Assembly: GCF_042654605.1 (NCBI RefSeq)
Contig: NZ_JBHSGT010000014.1
Coordinates: 15,373-79,372 of the forward strand
Reading direction: 5' to 3'
Source of the DNA: Enterococcus_I eurekensis
GTDB taxonomy: Bacteria > Bacillota > Bacilli > Lactobacillales > Enterococcaceae
Length of the DNA: 64,000 nt
Notes under the pieces: generated by a model
What the model was told of the DNA's origin: nothing
What the model saw: only the letters and a program-made list of their open reading frames with translations
The model's database searches: none
Shown: one piece after another, positions 34,519 through 43,838 of the stretch
Position numbering within the stretch: position 1 is the first letter of the stretch
Layout of the letters: each line of letters begins with the position of its first letter
Translations under genes and position numbers: made by a program

Positions 34519-36027
34519 GTGATAATGGCAAAACAAACAAATGCAAAAATAGGGTTTGAAAAAGAATTATGGGCAGCTGCGGATGCGATGCGTAATCATG
34601 TCTCATCATCAGAATATAGGAAAGTTGTAGTTGGTTTAATATTTTTGAAGTATGTTTCAGATGCATTTGAGCATCGTTATCAAGAATTAATTGAAGAAGG
34701 ATATGGTGACGAAGAAGATCGTGATGCATACATGGAAAAAAATGTTTTCTTCGTTCCAGAAAACGCTCGTTGGAAACTAATCGCTGAAAAATCATACACG
34801 CCAGAGATTGGCATTGTACTTGATGATGCCATGAGAGCAATTGAAAAGGAAAACAAAACACTAAAGAACGTATTACCCATAATCTATGCTAATCCGGATC
34901 TTGATAAACGAGTACTTGGTAATGTAGTTGATATTTTTACAAATATCAACATGCATGATGCAAATGAAGAGAAAGATTTACTAGGACGAGCATATGAATA
35001 TTTCATTGAACAGTTTGCGGCGCAAGAAGGCAAAGGCGGAGGGGAGTTCTACACACCAACTTCAATTGTTAAAACAATTGTTGAGATTCTAAAGCCGTAT
35101 AAAGGACGTGTATACGACCCGGCATGTGGCTCTGGTGGAATGTTCGTACAGTCTGCAAAATTTATTACAGAACATAGTGGCAATATAAATGATCTCTCAA
35201 TTTATGGACAAGAGTCTAATCCAGATACATGGAAAATGGCAAAAATGAATATGGCTATTCGTGGATTAGAAGCAAATTTCGGTCCATATCACGCCAATAC
35301 ATTTCTGAAAGACTTACATCCAACATTAAAGGCAGATTATATTATGGCTAACCCACCGTTTAATATTTCTGATTGGTGGGAGTCTTCATTGGAAGGTGAT
35401 AGACGGTGGACATATGGAACACCGCCAAAAGGGAATGCGAACTATGCGTGGATTCAACATATGATTTCTCATCTAGCGCCTGGTGGTAAAATTGGATTAG
35501 TCTTAGCTAACGGCTCGCTTTCAACAGCAACAAGTGGGGAAGGGGACATCCGTAAAAATATTATTGAAGCAGATTTAATTGAAGGAATTGTAGCTTTACC
35601 AGCAAATCTTTTCTATAGTGTCACAATTCCAGCTTGCTTATGGTTTATCTCACGTGATAAAAAGCAGACTGGCAAAACAGTGTTTATTGATGCACGAAAA
35701 ATGGGTGAATTGGTTGACCGAAAACATCGTGATTTTAGTGATGACGATATTAAGAAGATTGCGGATACTTTTGAAGCGTTTCAAAATGGAACTCTTGAGG
35801 ATGTTAAGGGTTTTTGTGCGGTTGTAGAGACAGCAGATATTGAAAAACAAGATTATATTCTAACTCCAGGTCGTTATGTAGGGATTGAAGAGCAAGCAGA
35901 TGATGGGGAACCTTTTGAAGAAAAAATGGAACGGTTGACATCAGAATTATCTGAGATGTTTTTACGTTCTCATGAATTAGAGAAAGAAATTAAAGAACGA
36001 TTGGGGGCGATAGGGTTTGATTTCTAA
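34519..36027 (+). CDS. hsdM: Type I restriction-modification DNA methyltransferase HsdM
   Basis: N6-adenine methyltransferase subunit of a type I system; with HsdS it methylates, and with HsdS and HsdR it restricts. HsdM N-terminal helical domain (FEKELWAAADAMRNHVSSSEY), SAM-binding motif I as VYDPACGSGGMFVQS, and catalytic motif IV as IMANPPFNIS. About 502 aa. GTG at 34519 has the better distance to AGGGG, ATG at 34525 is the alternative. The end overlaps hsdS by 11 bases. It is the first gene of the 12-kb defence island. Confidence 0.96.
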   Translation: MIMAKQTNAKIGFEKELWAAADAMRNHVSSSEYRKVVVGLIFLKYVSDAFEHRYQELIEEGYGDEEDRDAYMEKNVFFVPENARWKLIAEKSYTPEIGIVLDDAMRAIEKENKTLKNVLPIIYANPDLDKRVLGNVVDIFTNINMHDANEEKDLLGRAYEYFIEQFAAQEGKGGGEFYTPTSIVKTIVEILKPYKGRVYDPACGSGGMFVQSAKFITEHSGNINDLSIYGQESNPDTWKMAKMNMAIRGLEANFGPYHANTFLKDLHPTLKADYIMANPPFNISDWWESSLEGDRRWTYGTPPKGNANYAWIQHMISHLAPGGKIGLVLANGSLSTATSGEGDIRKNIIEADLIEGIVALPANLFYSVTIPACLWFISRDKKQTGKTVFIDARKMGELVDRKHRDFSDDDIKKIADTFEAFQNGTLEDVKGFCAVVETADIEKQDYILTPGRYVGIEEQADDGEPFEEKMERLTSELSEMFLRSHELEKEIKERLGAIGFDF

Positions 36028-37222
36028 TTATGAAAAAGCACCGCTTCGAGAATTAGTAAAATTCGTGGGAAAAGGTATTCCACCTAAATATGCTCAAAAT
36101 AAAACGGAAGATACCATTGTTGTTTTGAACCAAAAGACAAATCGTAATTTTAAAATTGATTATAAATTATCTCGATTAAATGATTTATTGAAGAAAAAAG
36201 TGCCTGTAGACAAAATGATTATAAGCAATGATGTACTTATAAACTCAACAGGGGTTGGTACTGCAGGACGAATTGCGCAGATTTTTTCTGTTCCTGAGGC
36301 TACGACAGTAGATGGACATATGATTATTGTTAGAGCTGATTCTAATAAAATAAACCCAATATATCTGGGTTATGCTTTAAAAGCACAGCAAAAAGTCATT
36401 GAAAGTTTACAAGAAGGGTCAACAGGCCAGACAGAATTAAACAGACAACGGCTACTTGATGAAATTGAAATTTCATTTCCGGATGAAAGTGTTAAACAAG
36501 ACGAAATTGCAAGATTATTTCTAAGTTTGGATAATCTAATTGCTGAAAACGAGAAGATAAATCATCATTTAGAACAGATAGCCACTTCTATTTTTAATGA
36601 TAGGTTTATTAATTTGAAACAATTTAATGGGAAAATACCCAGTAATTGGAAAAAAGGTGTGCTTGGAGACTTTGTACAGATAAAAAGAGGCGGATCACCC
36701 AGACCCATTCAAAATTTTCTATCAAAAGAAGGATACCGATGGCTAAAAATATCCGACGTAAGTTCTTTAGACTCTCCATTTATTTATAACATAAGGGAAC
36801 GTATTCGTGAGGAAGGCTTGAAAAAAACTATACTTTTAAAGCCGGGTTCCTTAGTATTATCTAACAGTGCTACACCAGGAATTCCAAAAATTTTATCTGT
36901 TGAAAGTTGTATACATGATGGATGGTTATATTTTCCCGAATCTGAACTTCCGAATGAGTTCCTATACTTATTTTTCCAAGCAATTAGACCGAATCTAATA
37001 CAGCTTGGAAACGGGAGTGTATTTACAAATTTAAAGACGGATATCTTAAAAAAATATGAATTTTACATGCCAGAAAAAAATGTCATTGAAGAATTCAACA
37101 AGGTGATTGGTCCAATCTTTTCAACAATTCAGTCAATAACCGAAGAAAATTTGAAGTTAATTGAAATTAAAGATTATTTACTTCCAAAATTGATGTCTGG
37201 CAAAATCTCAGCGACCAGCTAA
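36017..37222 (+). CDS. hsdS: Type I specificity subunit HsdS, expressed full-length allele
   Basis: Recognises the bipartite DNA target. 401 aa with two target-recognition domains (TRD1 about 5-175, TRD2 about 205-375), each followed by a conserved helical spacer (LFLSLDNLIAENEKINHHLEQIA and the LLPKLMSGKI end). Start is TTG at 36017, overlapping hsdM; an ATG at 36030 is out of frame. Inside the central conserved region, at the codons for NHHL, lies the first copy of the inversion site (36558-36571). A second, inverted copy lies just after the stop (37228-37241), so TRD2 is a flippable cassette. Confidence 0.93.
   Translation: MISNYEKAPLRELVKFVGKGIPPKYAQNKTEDTIVVLNQKTNRNFKIDYKLSRLNDLLKKKVPVDKMIISNDVLINSTGVGTAGRIAQIFSVPEATTVDGHMIIVRADSNKINPIYLGYALKAQQKVIESLQEGSTGQTELNRQRLLDEIEISFPDESVKQDEIARLFLSLDNLIAENEKINHHLEQIATSIFNDRFINLKQFNGKIPSNWKKGVLGDFVQIKRGGSPRPIQNFLSKEGYRWLKISDVSSLDSPFIYNIRERIREEGLKKTILLKPGSLVLSNSATPGIPKILSVESCIHDGWLYFPESELPNEFLYLFFQAIRPNLIQLGNGSVFTNLKTDILKKYEFYMPEKNVIEEFNKVIGPIFSTIQSITEENLKLIEIKDYLLPKLMSGKISATS
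36558..36571 (+). repeat. hsdS inversion site 1
   Basis: TAAATCATCATTTA inside hsdS, encoding part of NHHL. Same orientation as site 3, opposite to sites 2 and 4. Confidence 0.85.
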
Positions 37223-37227
37223 GCGAC

Positions 37228-37241
37228 TAAATGATGATTTA
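37228..37241 (-). repeat. hsdS inversion site 2
   Basis: TAAATGATGATTTA, the exact reverse complement of site 1, six bases after the hsdS stop codon. Confidence 0.85.
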
Positions 37242-37294
37242 CTTGTCTTCTGCCTCTAATTATTGCTAAAATTTATAAAAAAGAGGTCGAAAAC

Positions 37295-38284
37295 ATGAAA
37301 GATAAGTTAATTACAAAAATTCAAAATGAAATGGCGAATTGTTTATCATATCAACAGTTGGAAAAACTAAGAATAGTGCTGACAAATAGCTTCAATTCAT
37401 TGGAAATTACAATGGTAACATCATTAAATCAAGAAGAACTGGATAATCGATGTTTATTAGATATGTTTATCTCGGCCAAGCGTGTAGAAGGATGTTCTGA
37501 AAAGTCTTTAAAATACTATGAGATGACTGTTTGCAAGATGATTGAGCAAATAGATCAACCTATTAGAGAAATTACTACTGATAATTTACGAGGATACCTT
37601 GCAAATTATCAAAAAATACGCAAATCAAGTAAAGTAACAATAGATAATATGCGTCGAATTTTTAGCAGTTTTTTTGGATGGTTAGAGGATGAAGATTATA
37701 TTTTGAAAAGTCCTGTTCGTAGGATTCATAAAATAAAGACTGATAAACCAATAAAAGAGACTATATCTGATGAAGGATTGGAATTATTAAGGGATACCTG
37801 TGATGAAATTCGAGATTTGTCGATGATTGATTTACTAGCTTCAACGGGTATGCGTGTGGGGGAGCTAGTTGGACTTAATCGAGAAGACATAAATTTTTTC
37901 GAACGAGAATGTGTTGTTTTAGGTAAAGGTGGTAGTGAACGTATTGTTTACTTTGATGCCAGAACAAAAATACATTTACTTAATTATCTCGACAGTCGGA
38001 CAGACAGTAATCCAGCATTATTTGTTACTTTATCAAATCCTTTTAATCGACTCATGATAGGTGGCGTTGAAACAAGACTAAGAGAAATTGGCAAGAGAGC
38101 GGACTTGAATAAAATCCATCCTCATAAGTTTAGAAGAACACTTGCTACGCGAGCGATTGATAAAGGAATGCCTATCGAGCAAGTACAACACTTGCTGGGG
38201 CATGTAAAAATAGATACGACCATGCATTATGCGATGGTTAATCAAACGAATGTGAAAAATTCACATCGTAAGTTCATAGGATAG
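37295..38284 (+). CDS. Tyrosine recombinase, hsdS cassette invertase
   Basis: 329-aa phage-integrase-type recombinase with the full active site: Arg in STGMRVGELVGL, Lys/Ser region LGKGGSERIVYF, HKFRRTLATRAI (His, Arg), LLGHVKID (His) and nucleophile Tyr in TTMHYAMV. The N-terminal core-binding domain spans about 45-140 (SEKSLKYYEMTVCKMIEQID). It sits between the two hsdS loci, as CreX does in the inverting Spn type I loci of Streptococcus pneumoniae. So it most likely catalyses inversion at the four 14-bp sites around it. SD AAGAGG precedes ATG. Confidence 0.9.
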   Translation: MKDKLITKIQNEMANCLSYQQLEKLRIVLTNSFNSLEITMVTSLNQEELDNRCLLDMFISAKRVEGCSEKSLKYYEMTVCKMIEQIDQPIREITTDNLRGYLANYQKIRKSSKVTIDNMRRIFSSFFGWLEDEDYILKSPVRRIHKIKTDKPIKETISDEGLELLRDTCDEIRDLSMIDLLASTGMRVGELVGLNREDINFFERECVVLGKGGSERIVYFDARTKIHLLNYLDSRTDSNPALFVTLSNPFNRLMIGGVETRLREIGKRADLNKIHPHKFRRTLATRAIDKGMPIEQVQHLLGHVKIDTTMHYAMVNQTNVKNSHRKFIG

Positions 38285-38295
38285 GGAGAGATTGA

Positions 38296-38847
38296 ATGAC
38301 GGAACAGTGGGAAAGAATTAAATTGAAAGATATAATTCAGACAAATGTGAATACTTATTCGTTAGCTGAAAAGTGGGATTTTGTAAATTATTTAGATACA
38401 GGAAATCTTACAGAGGATGAGGTGGATGAATATCAACATATTATAGTGGAAAAGAATAAATTACCGAGTCGAGCTAGAAGAAAAGTTAAATTAAACGATA
38501 TTTTGTATTCAACAGTGAGGCCTAATCAATTACATTATGGAATTGTTAAAAATATTGTACCTAATATGTTAGTATCTACTGGATTTACAGTGATAACAGT
38601 TGATGAACTGAAAGCAGATAGTGAGTTTGTTTATTATTTTTTAACTCAAAATAAAGTGACAGAAATACTCCATTCAATTGGAGAGCAAAGTACATCTGCC
38701 TATCCTTCTATAAAACCAAGTGATATAGAAAATCTAGAAATTATTTTACCTAGATTAGATACTCAAAGAAAAATAGCTCGAATTTTAAGAGTTTTAGATA
38801 ATAAAATTGAAAATAACAAGAAGTTAAATCATCATTTAGTAGCTTAA
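38296..38847 (+). CDS. HsdS N-terminal half (TRD1 cassette), truncated by inversion state
   Basis: 183 aa: one target-recognition domain different from that of the full hsdS, followed by the conserved helix ARILRVLDNKIENNKKLNHHL, then VA and stop. The break is exactly at inversion site 3 (38825-38838). It has its own SD (AGGGAGAG) and ATG, so it would make a complete HsdS whenever a C-terminal cassette is flipped behind it. As it stands it gives a half subunit; half S proteins can sometimes dimerise, but activity here is unknown. Confidence 0.88.
   Translation: MTEQWERIKLKDIIQTNVNTYSLAEKWDFVNYLDTGNLTEDEVDEYQHIIVEKNKLPSRARRKVKLNDILYSTVRPNQLHYGIVKNIVPNMLVSTGFTVITVDELKADSEFVYYFLTQNKVTEILHSIGEQSTSAYPSIKPSDIENLEIILPRLDTQRKIARILRVLDNKIENNKKLNHHLVA
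38825..38838 (+). repeat. hsdS inversion site 3
   Basis: TAAATCATCATTTA at the end of the half hsdS; followed by a short stretch that encodes V-A-stop. Confidence 0.85.
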
Positions 38848-39448
38848 TCAGCCACTGGTATTTCTCCTGACATTAGTTTTGTCAGTAATGAGTTTCTTAG
38901 TTCTGTTAATGATGCTATCTCATCTGTTGAATTACGTATTTTTTTAAATATTGGTTCAATTGTTTCATTAAAGCTAGAAATTTCATCTATGGGAGGAATA
39001 AAAATTTTTATCGACTTAAGGTTTGTTTGATTTATTTTTAACTGAACCGCTCCAGTAACAATTGAAGAAACGTATGTAGTCTTTAAAAGGACATAAAGAC
39101 TTTCAACATTAAAGCCATTCTTACCTTGAAGAACGTGAGCGTGATTATTGACCCAAAACTTTCCCCAAATATATTGTAGTATTGGGTATCCTTCTGGATC
39201 AATCACAGTACCATCTTCACCTAAAAGAAGATATGTGCCTTCAAATAGAAAGTCGTCTACGTAATCCATTAAACTAGTAGCTCCATAGTAAGGGTACACT
39301 TTTTCCATCTTTTCTCGTTGTTTGCTAGATAGTGGGATACGCTTTGAATCAAATAATTCAATAATCTCACCTAACTGTCCATTAGGTTCCTGTTCTGAAA
39401 AACGTTCTTTCCAAAGACTGACTGCAAGCTCAATTAAATGATGATTTA
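38844..39448 (-). pseudogene. Silent inverted HsdS C-terminal half (TRD2 cassette)
   Basis: On the minus strand the frame reads NHHLIELAVSLWKERF, then a target-recognition domain, and ends NSLLTKLMSGEIPVAD, matching the C-terminal end of the full HsdS (LLPKLMSGKI). It starts at site 4 and ends at site 3, and its frame is open upstream to 39497 only by chance. It has no start signal of its own. Flipping between sites 3 and 4 would fuse it in frame to the 38296 half gene; flipping between sites 1 and 4 would fuse it to the first hsdS. Confidence 0.88.
39435..39448 (-). repeat. hsdS inversion site 4
   Basis: TAAATGATGATTTA, reverse complement of sites 1 and 3, at the 5' edge of the silent cassette. 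Confidence 0.85.
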
Positions 39449-39590
39449 CCATTATGCTAAATATATTAATCAAAAATTTCATAACCATTTGTAACAAAAA
39501 ATACAGCTATTCCTAGTTAGATTTGTTTATATCCAATAAAATTAAGAAGAAATTGTACTCCAATAATTAAGAAAACAGGAGGTGTAACCT

Positions 39591-42500
39591 ATGGCATTTG
39601 CAGAGGATAATTTTGAAAATGCAGTCATTCAACTTTTAGAAGAGTTGGGCTATATTCATGTCTATGGTCCGGATGTCCAACGAGACTATACAGAATCACT
39701 CTATTTTGATGAATTAGTACCTGCTCTATCACATATAAACCCATCTTTACCATCTTTAGCGATTACGGAAGCAGTAAGTAAGTTAATGAGATTTGACAAT
39801 GCATCCTTAATTCAAAAGAATGAAGTATTTATGGACTATTTACAAAATGGTATTGAAGTTTCGTATTATTATAAAGAGAAACAAAATAATGATATTGTAA
39901 AGTTGGTTGATTTTGATAACGTTGAAAAAAATATTTTTACAGTTATTAATCAGTGGACAGTAATTGAACACAGTGAAAAACGTCCAGATGTCATTATTTT
40001 CCTAAATGGTATTCCAGTTGTTGTATTTGAGCTGAAAAGCCCATCTCGTGAAGAAACAAATGCTTCGGATGCCTATTTACAATTAAAAATGTATCAAAAA
40101 GAGATACCTAGTTTATTTAATTACAATGCATTTAATGTTATGAGTGATTTAGCGATTTCCAAAGCAGGGACCATTACAGCAGGTGAAGACCGTTTTATGG
40201 AGTGGAAGACTGTGGATGGTAGTTACGAAAATACTCAATATGCTCAGTGGGATACTTTCATTGAAGGGATTTTTGAAAAGAATCGATTTTTAGATATTTT
40301 AAAAAATTTTATCTGTTTTTCAGGTGAGGCGAAAATTCTTGCAGCATATCATCAATATTTCGCGGTGCGTAAGGCGGTTAATACTACATTTTCAGCAACT
40401 CAAAGCGATGGTAGGGGTGGTGTTTTTTGGCATACGCAAGGAAGTGGGAAATCTTTATCAATGGTATTTTATGCTCATATGCTTCAGCAAGTATTAAGTT
40501 CTCCGACAATTGTCGTAATAACAGATAGAAATGATTTAGATGAGCAGCTTTTTAGCCAGTTTTTTAAGTGTAAGGATTTTTTACGTCAAAGTCCTATTCG
40601 AGCGACAGATCGTGCTAATTTGAAATTCTTACTTGATGGTCGTGAATCCAATGGTATTATCTTTACTACAATGCAGAAATTTGAAGAGTCAGCTGAACCT
40701 TTATCTCAACGTAGAAATATCGTCGTGATGGCGGATGAAGCTCATCGAGGTCAATATGGACTAGAAGAGAAGGTCGATGCCAATACAGGACAAATTAAAA
40801 TAGGTGCTGCCCGTAAAATTCGGGATAGTTTACCGAATGCTACCTATATTGGTTTTACTGGTACCCCGATTTCAAGTAAAGATAAATCAACGACGGAAGT
40901 CTTTGGTAATTATATCGATATATATGATATGACACAGGCAGTCGAAGACGGTGCAACGCGTCCAGTCTATTATGAAAGCCGAGTAATTCATCTAAGGTTG
41001 GATAACAATGTTCTGAAAATAATTGATGAAGAATACGAAGTTATGGCAGAAAATGCAGATAATTATGCGATTGAAAAGAGTAAAAAAGAGCTCGGCCGGA
41101 TGGAATCAATTCTTGGAGCTGATCAAACACTGGAGGCTTTAGTTGATGATATTATTCAGCATTACGAAGAAAACCGAGAGCAAGAATTAACAGGAAAAGC
41201 GATGATTGTTGCCTATTCTCGAGCTATTGCAATAAAAATATATCGTAAAATACTTGTGAAGAGACCGAATTGGACAGAGAAACTTGGAGTTGTGATGACG
41301 TCTGGGAATAATGACCCTGAAGACTGGCATGATATTATTGGAAATAAAAGACATAAAGATGAAATGGCAAAAAAATTTAAAGATGATACTGATCCATTTA
41401 AAATTGCGATTGTTGTCGATATGTGGCTGACAGGTTTTGATGTCCCGAGTCTTGCGACAATGTATGTTTATAAGCCGATGAGCGGCCATAATTTGATGCA
41501 AGCTATCGCGCGTGTTAATCGTGTATATAAAGACAAAGAAGGCGGTTTAGTTGTCGACTATGTTGGTATTGCAGGTGCACTTCGACAAGCGATGAATGAC
41601 TATACTAAACGAGACAAGGGGAATTTTGGAAATCCTAACATCGCCGAAACAGCATTACCTAAGTTTATAGAGAAGTTAGAGGTCTGTCGCGATATTTTTC
41701 ACGGTTTTAATTATTCAACGTTTATGAATGAGACTGCTACAGACTTAATAAGAGCAAAAACAATCAGTGCGGGGGTTAATTTTTTATCGGATGTTAGAAA
41801 AGAGAAGCAAAAAGAAGAGTATATTAAACAGGCATTATTGCTTCGTCAAGCTCTTTCACTTTGTCGATCTCTATTAAATCCTGAACAACGATTTGAAGCT
41901 GCTTATTTTGAAGCAGTTAGAACACTTCTTACCCGAATAACTAGTGATGGCAAGCCTTTATCTCTAAAAGAAATAAATCAACGGATTAACGATTTACTGA
42001 AATCTAGTATTAAAAGTGAAGGCGTTATCAATTTATTTTCTGATATAGATACAGGATTCTCTCTTTTTGATCCTAATTTCCTTGATGAAATTGCCAAAAT
42101 GAAGGAAAAAAATATTGCCGTTGAGTTGTTAAAAAAACTAATCGCTGAACAAGTTTCTCTGTATAAGAGAACTAATCTTGTAAAATCAGAAAAATTTTCT
42201 GATTTGCTTTCTAGTGCTATGAAAGCTTATTTAAATGGAATGCTTTCAAACGAAGAGGTTATTCAGGAACTGATGAAAATGGCTCACGAGATGGCAGATG
42301 CAAATTTACATGCTAATGATTTAGGTTTAACCAATGAAGAACTAGCATTTTATGATGCGTTAACTAAACCTTCAGCCGTGAAGGATTTTTATGAAAATGA
42401 TCAACTGGTATCACTGACTCGAGAATTAACAAATATGTTAAGAAAAAGCCGAACTGTTGATTGGCAAAAAAAACAGTCAGCTAGAGCAGGTATGAGAAGA

Positions 42501-42674
42501 ATGGTTAAGTTTTTACTACGTAAATTTAAATATCCTCCTGAAGGAATGGAAGATGCAATTTCCACAGTTATCAATCAGTGTGAAATGTGGGCAGACACAG
42601 GCAGTTATTATTATGATACTATGCCACAAGACTCAGAACTACTACTTGTTGCTGAAAAGGATGGGAAGGAATAG
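39591..42674 (+). CDS. hsdR: Type I restriction endonuclease HsdR
   Basis: Motor and nuclease subunit, 1027 aa. The N-terminal PD-(D/E)xK nuclease shows RPDVIIFLNGIPVVVFELKSP (Asp and Glu-x-Lys; shown in part: VVFELKSP). The RecA-like motor has Walker A WHTQGSGKSLSMVF, DEAH-type MADEAHRGQYG, motif III IGFTGTPI, and the motif VI region MQAIARVNRVYKDK. The C-terminal 300 residues are helical, for complex assembly. SD AGGAGGTG precedes ATG. It lies after the hsdS cassettes, outside the invertible segment, so it is expressed independently of their orientation. Confidence 0.96.
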   Translation: MAFAEDNFENAVIQLLEELGYIHVYGPDVQRDYTESLYFDELVPALSHINPSLPSLAITEAVSKLMRFDNASLIQKNEVFMDYLQNGIEVSYYYKEKQNNDIVKLVDFDNVEKNIFTVINQWTVIEHSEKRPDVIIFLNGIPVVVFELKSPSREETNASDAYLQLKMYQKEIPSLFNYNAFNVMSDLAISKAGTITAGEDRFMEWKTVDGSYENTQYAQWDTFIEGIFEKNRFLDILKNFICFSGEAKILAAYHQYFAVRKAVNTTFSATQSDGRGGVFWHTQGSGKSLSMVFYAHMLQQVLSSPTIVVITDRNDLDEQLFSQFFKCKDFLRQSPIRATDRANLKFLLDGRESNGIIFTTMQKFEESAEPLSQRRNIVVMADEAHRGQYGLEEKVDANTGQIKIGAARKIRDSLPNATYIGFTGTPISSKDKSTTEVFGNYIDIYDMTQAVEDGATRPVYYESRVIHLRLDNNVLKIIDEEYEVMAENADNYAIEKSKKELGRMESILGADQTLEALVDDIIQHYEENREQELTGKAMIVAYSRAIAIKIYRKILVKRPNWTEKLGVVMTSGNNDPEDWHDIIGNKRHKDEMAKKFKDDTDPFKIAIVVDMWLTGFDVPSLATMYVYKPMSGHNLMQAIARVNRVYKDKEGGLVVDYVGIAGALRQAMNDYTKRDKGNFGNPNIAETALPKFIEKLEVCRDIFHGFNYSTFMNETATDLIRAKTISAGVNFLSDVRKEKQKEEYIKQALLLRQALSLCRSLLNPEQRFEAAYFEAVRTLLTRITSDGKPLSLKEINQRINDLLKSSIKSEGVINLFSDIDTGFSLFDPNFLDEIAKMKEKNIAVELLKKLIAEQVSLYKRTNLVKSEKFSDLLSSAMKAYLNGMLSNEEVIQELMKMAHEMADANLHANDLGLTNEELAFYDALTKPSAVKDFYENDQLVSLTRELTNMLRKSRTVDWQKKQSARAGMRRMVKFLLRKFKYPPEGMEDAISTVINQCEMWADTGSYYYDTMPQDSELLLVAEKDGKE

Positions 42675-42762
42675 CAAGTTTAAATTACGATATTCGAAAG
42701 AAGTTCGAAATAATTTAGATGAGATGATGAAAGAAAATATTTTACCATTGAGAGAAAGATAA
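42661..42762 (+). CDS. Possible small ORF between hsdR and the GIY-YIG gene
   Basis: 33 codons, MGRNSKFKLRYSKEVRNNLD and on to PLRER, overlapping the hsdR stop by 14 bases and touching the next gene's ATG. The SD-like GAAAAGG abuts the start codon, which is poor. The basic/acidic composition looks protein-like but there is no recognisable family. It could also be only a chance frame. Confidence 0.3.
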   Translation: MGRNSKFKLRYSKEVRNNLDEMMKENILPLRER

Positions 42763-43673
42763 TGAGTAGAGGTGGGACATTGGCTAAAAGAGGAAAGACC
42801 ATTCAAGTTTTTTTAATTGATGGCGAACCAAAAGGACGGATCAAATGTACACTCGCAAACTGGACAGGAGTAGCGTATAAGATCCCTCGTACAAGAGTAG
42901 AACAATCAAAAGATATAAAATTGCTATCTCAGACTGGTGTTTATTTTTTGTTTGGGAAAGCAGAAGAATCGGATGAAGATATTGTTTATATTGGGCAAGC
43001 GGGGGCTAGAAAAAATAATGAAGGTGTATTAAACCGAATAGCCGAACATAAAAGAGCTTCAGAGAAAGATTATTGGACCGAGGCTGTAATTTTTACAACA
43101 GCCAATAACTCTTTTGGTCCAACAGAGATAAGCTACTTGGAAAATCGGTTTTATTCATTAGCTTGTAAAAATAATCGTTTACAAGTAAAAAATAACATGG
43201 AACCAACACCTGGAAATGTAACTGAAGAAAAAGAAAGTGAACTTGAAGAGTTTATTGATTATGCAAAAATTATTATCGGAACGCTCGGATATAATCTTTT
43301 TGAACCGTTACTACCATCTAGTCGGACTGTAGAGGAACCAGAAAAGACACCGGATGAATTATTACTATTCTTGAAAAGAAAGAGCCGTAAGAGTAACCAA
43401 TTAATTGAAGCTCAGTGTAAGCAAACGGCCGAAGGATTTGTTGTTTTAAGAGGTAGTCAAGTTGAAGTGATTGATTCAATTGCGATTCCAGCTAGTATAA
43501 AAATGATGCGACAAAAAGCGGACATCAACGAGAATGGTATCTTACAAGAGGAAGTACTTTTCAAAAGTCCTTCATATGCCGCTTCTTTTATTTTAGGAAT
43601 GAATACAAATGGGAAAACCGATTGGAAGACCGTAGAAGGGAAAACGTTGAGTAGTCTAGATAAAGAAATATAG
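42762..43673 (+). CDS. GIY-YIG nuclease domain protein with DUF4357
   Basis: About 300 aa. The GIY-YIG-type core is QTGVYFLFGKAEE...IVYIGQAG (G-V-Y...Y-I-G) with a downstream catalytic-type Arg/Glu pair in LNRIAEHKR and YLENRFYSL. The C-terminal DUF4357-like part (EAQCKQTAEGFVVLRGSQVE) is typical of proteins found beside restriction systems. A TTG at 42780, 5 bases after AGAGGTGG, may be the true start (reading LAKRGKTIQVFLIDG). It directly follows hsdR and so is probably an accessory of the defence island. Target unknown. Confidence 0.8.
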   Translation: MSRGGTLAKRGKTIQVFLIDGEPKGRIKCTLANWTGVAYKIPRTRVEQSKDIKLLSQTGVYFLFGKAEESDEDIVYIGQAGARKNNEGVLNRIAEHKRASEKDYWTEAVIFTTANNSFGPTEISYLENRFYSLACKNNRLQVKNNMEPTPGNVTEEKESELEEFIDYAKIIIGTLGYNLFEPLLPSSRTVEEPEKTPDELLLFLKRKSRKSNQLIEAQCKQTAEGFVVLRGSQVEVIDSIAIPASIKMMRQKADINENGILQEEVLFKSPSYAASFILGMNTNGKTDWKTVEGKTLSSLDKEI

Positions 43674-43712
43674 GTGTAATTGTTTTTATGTCAGATGGTT
43701 CAATGTATTTAA

Positions 43713-43823
43713 ACTGTTCATCTTGCCACAAGCCAAGGAATTGACACGAGTAAACTGATGGGTGGTAATCCGACGAATAAACATTTTATAAGAAATGGTT
43801 TTGAAATCATAAAAATTAAATAA
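43713..43823 (+). pseudogene. Short coding remnant before the SNF2 helicase gene
   Basis: The 36-codon open frame (after an in-frame stop) reads like a real C-terminus: GIDTSKLMGGNPTNKHFIRN followed by GFEIIKIK and stop. It has no start codon near an SD and no upstream continuation. I take it as the tail of a decayed gene; the family is not recognised. Confidence 0.35.
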
Positions 43824-43838
43824 GTTAGGAGGGTTGCT

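Noticed and set aside
34490..34861. 123-codon minus-strand frame over the 5' part of hsdM
   Set aside because: Antisense of a well-conserved hsdM N-terminus; no SD and odd composition.
39449..39497. Upstream 16 codons of the inverted hsdS frame (from MLQMVMKF) as part of a real gene
   Set aside because: The homology to HsdS starts only at the NHHL codons at the inversion site; the upstream part is chance frame and lacks an SD.
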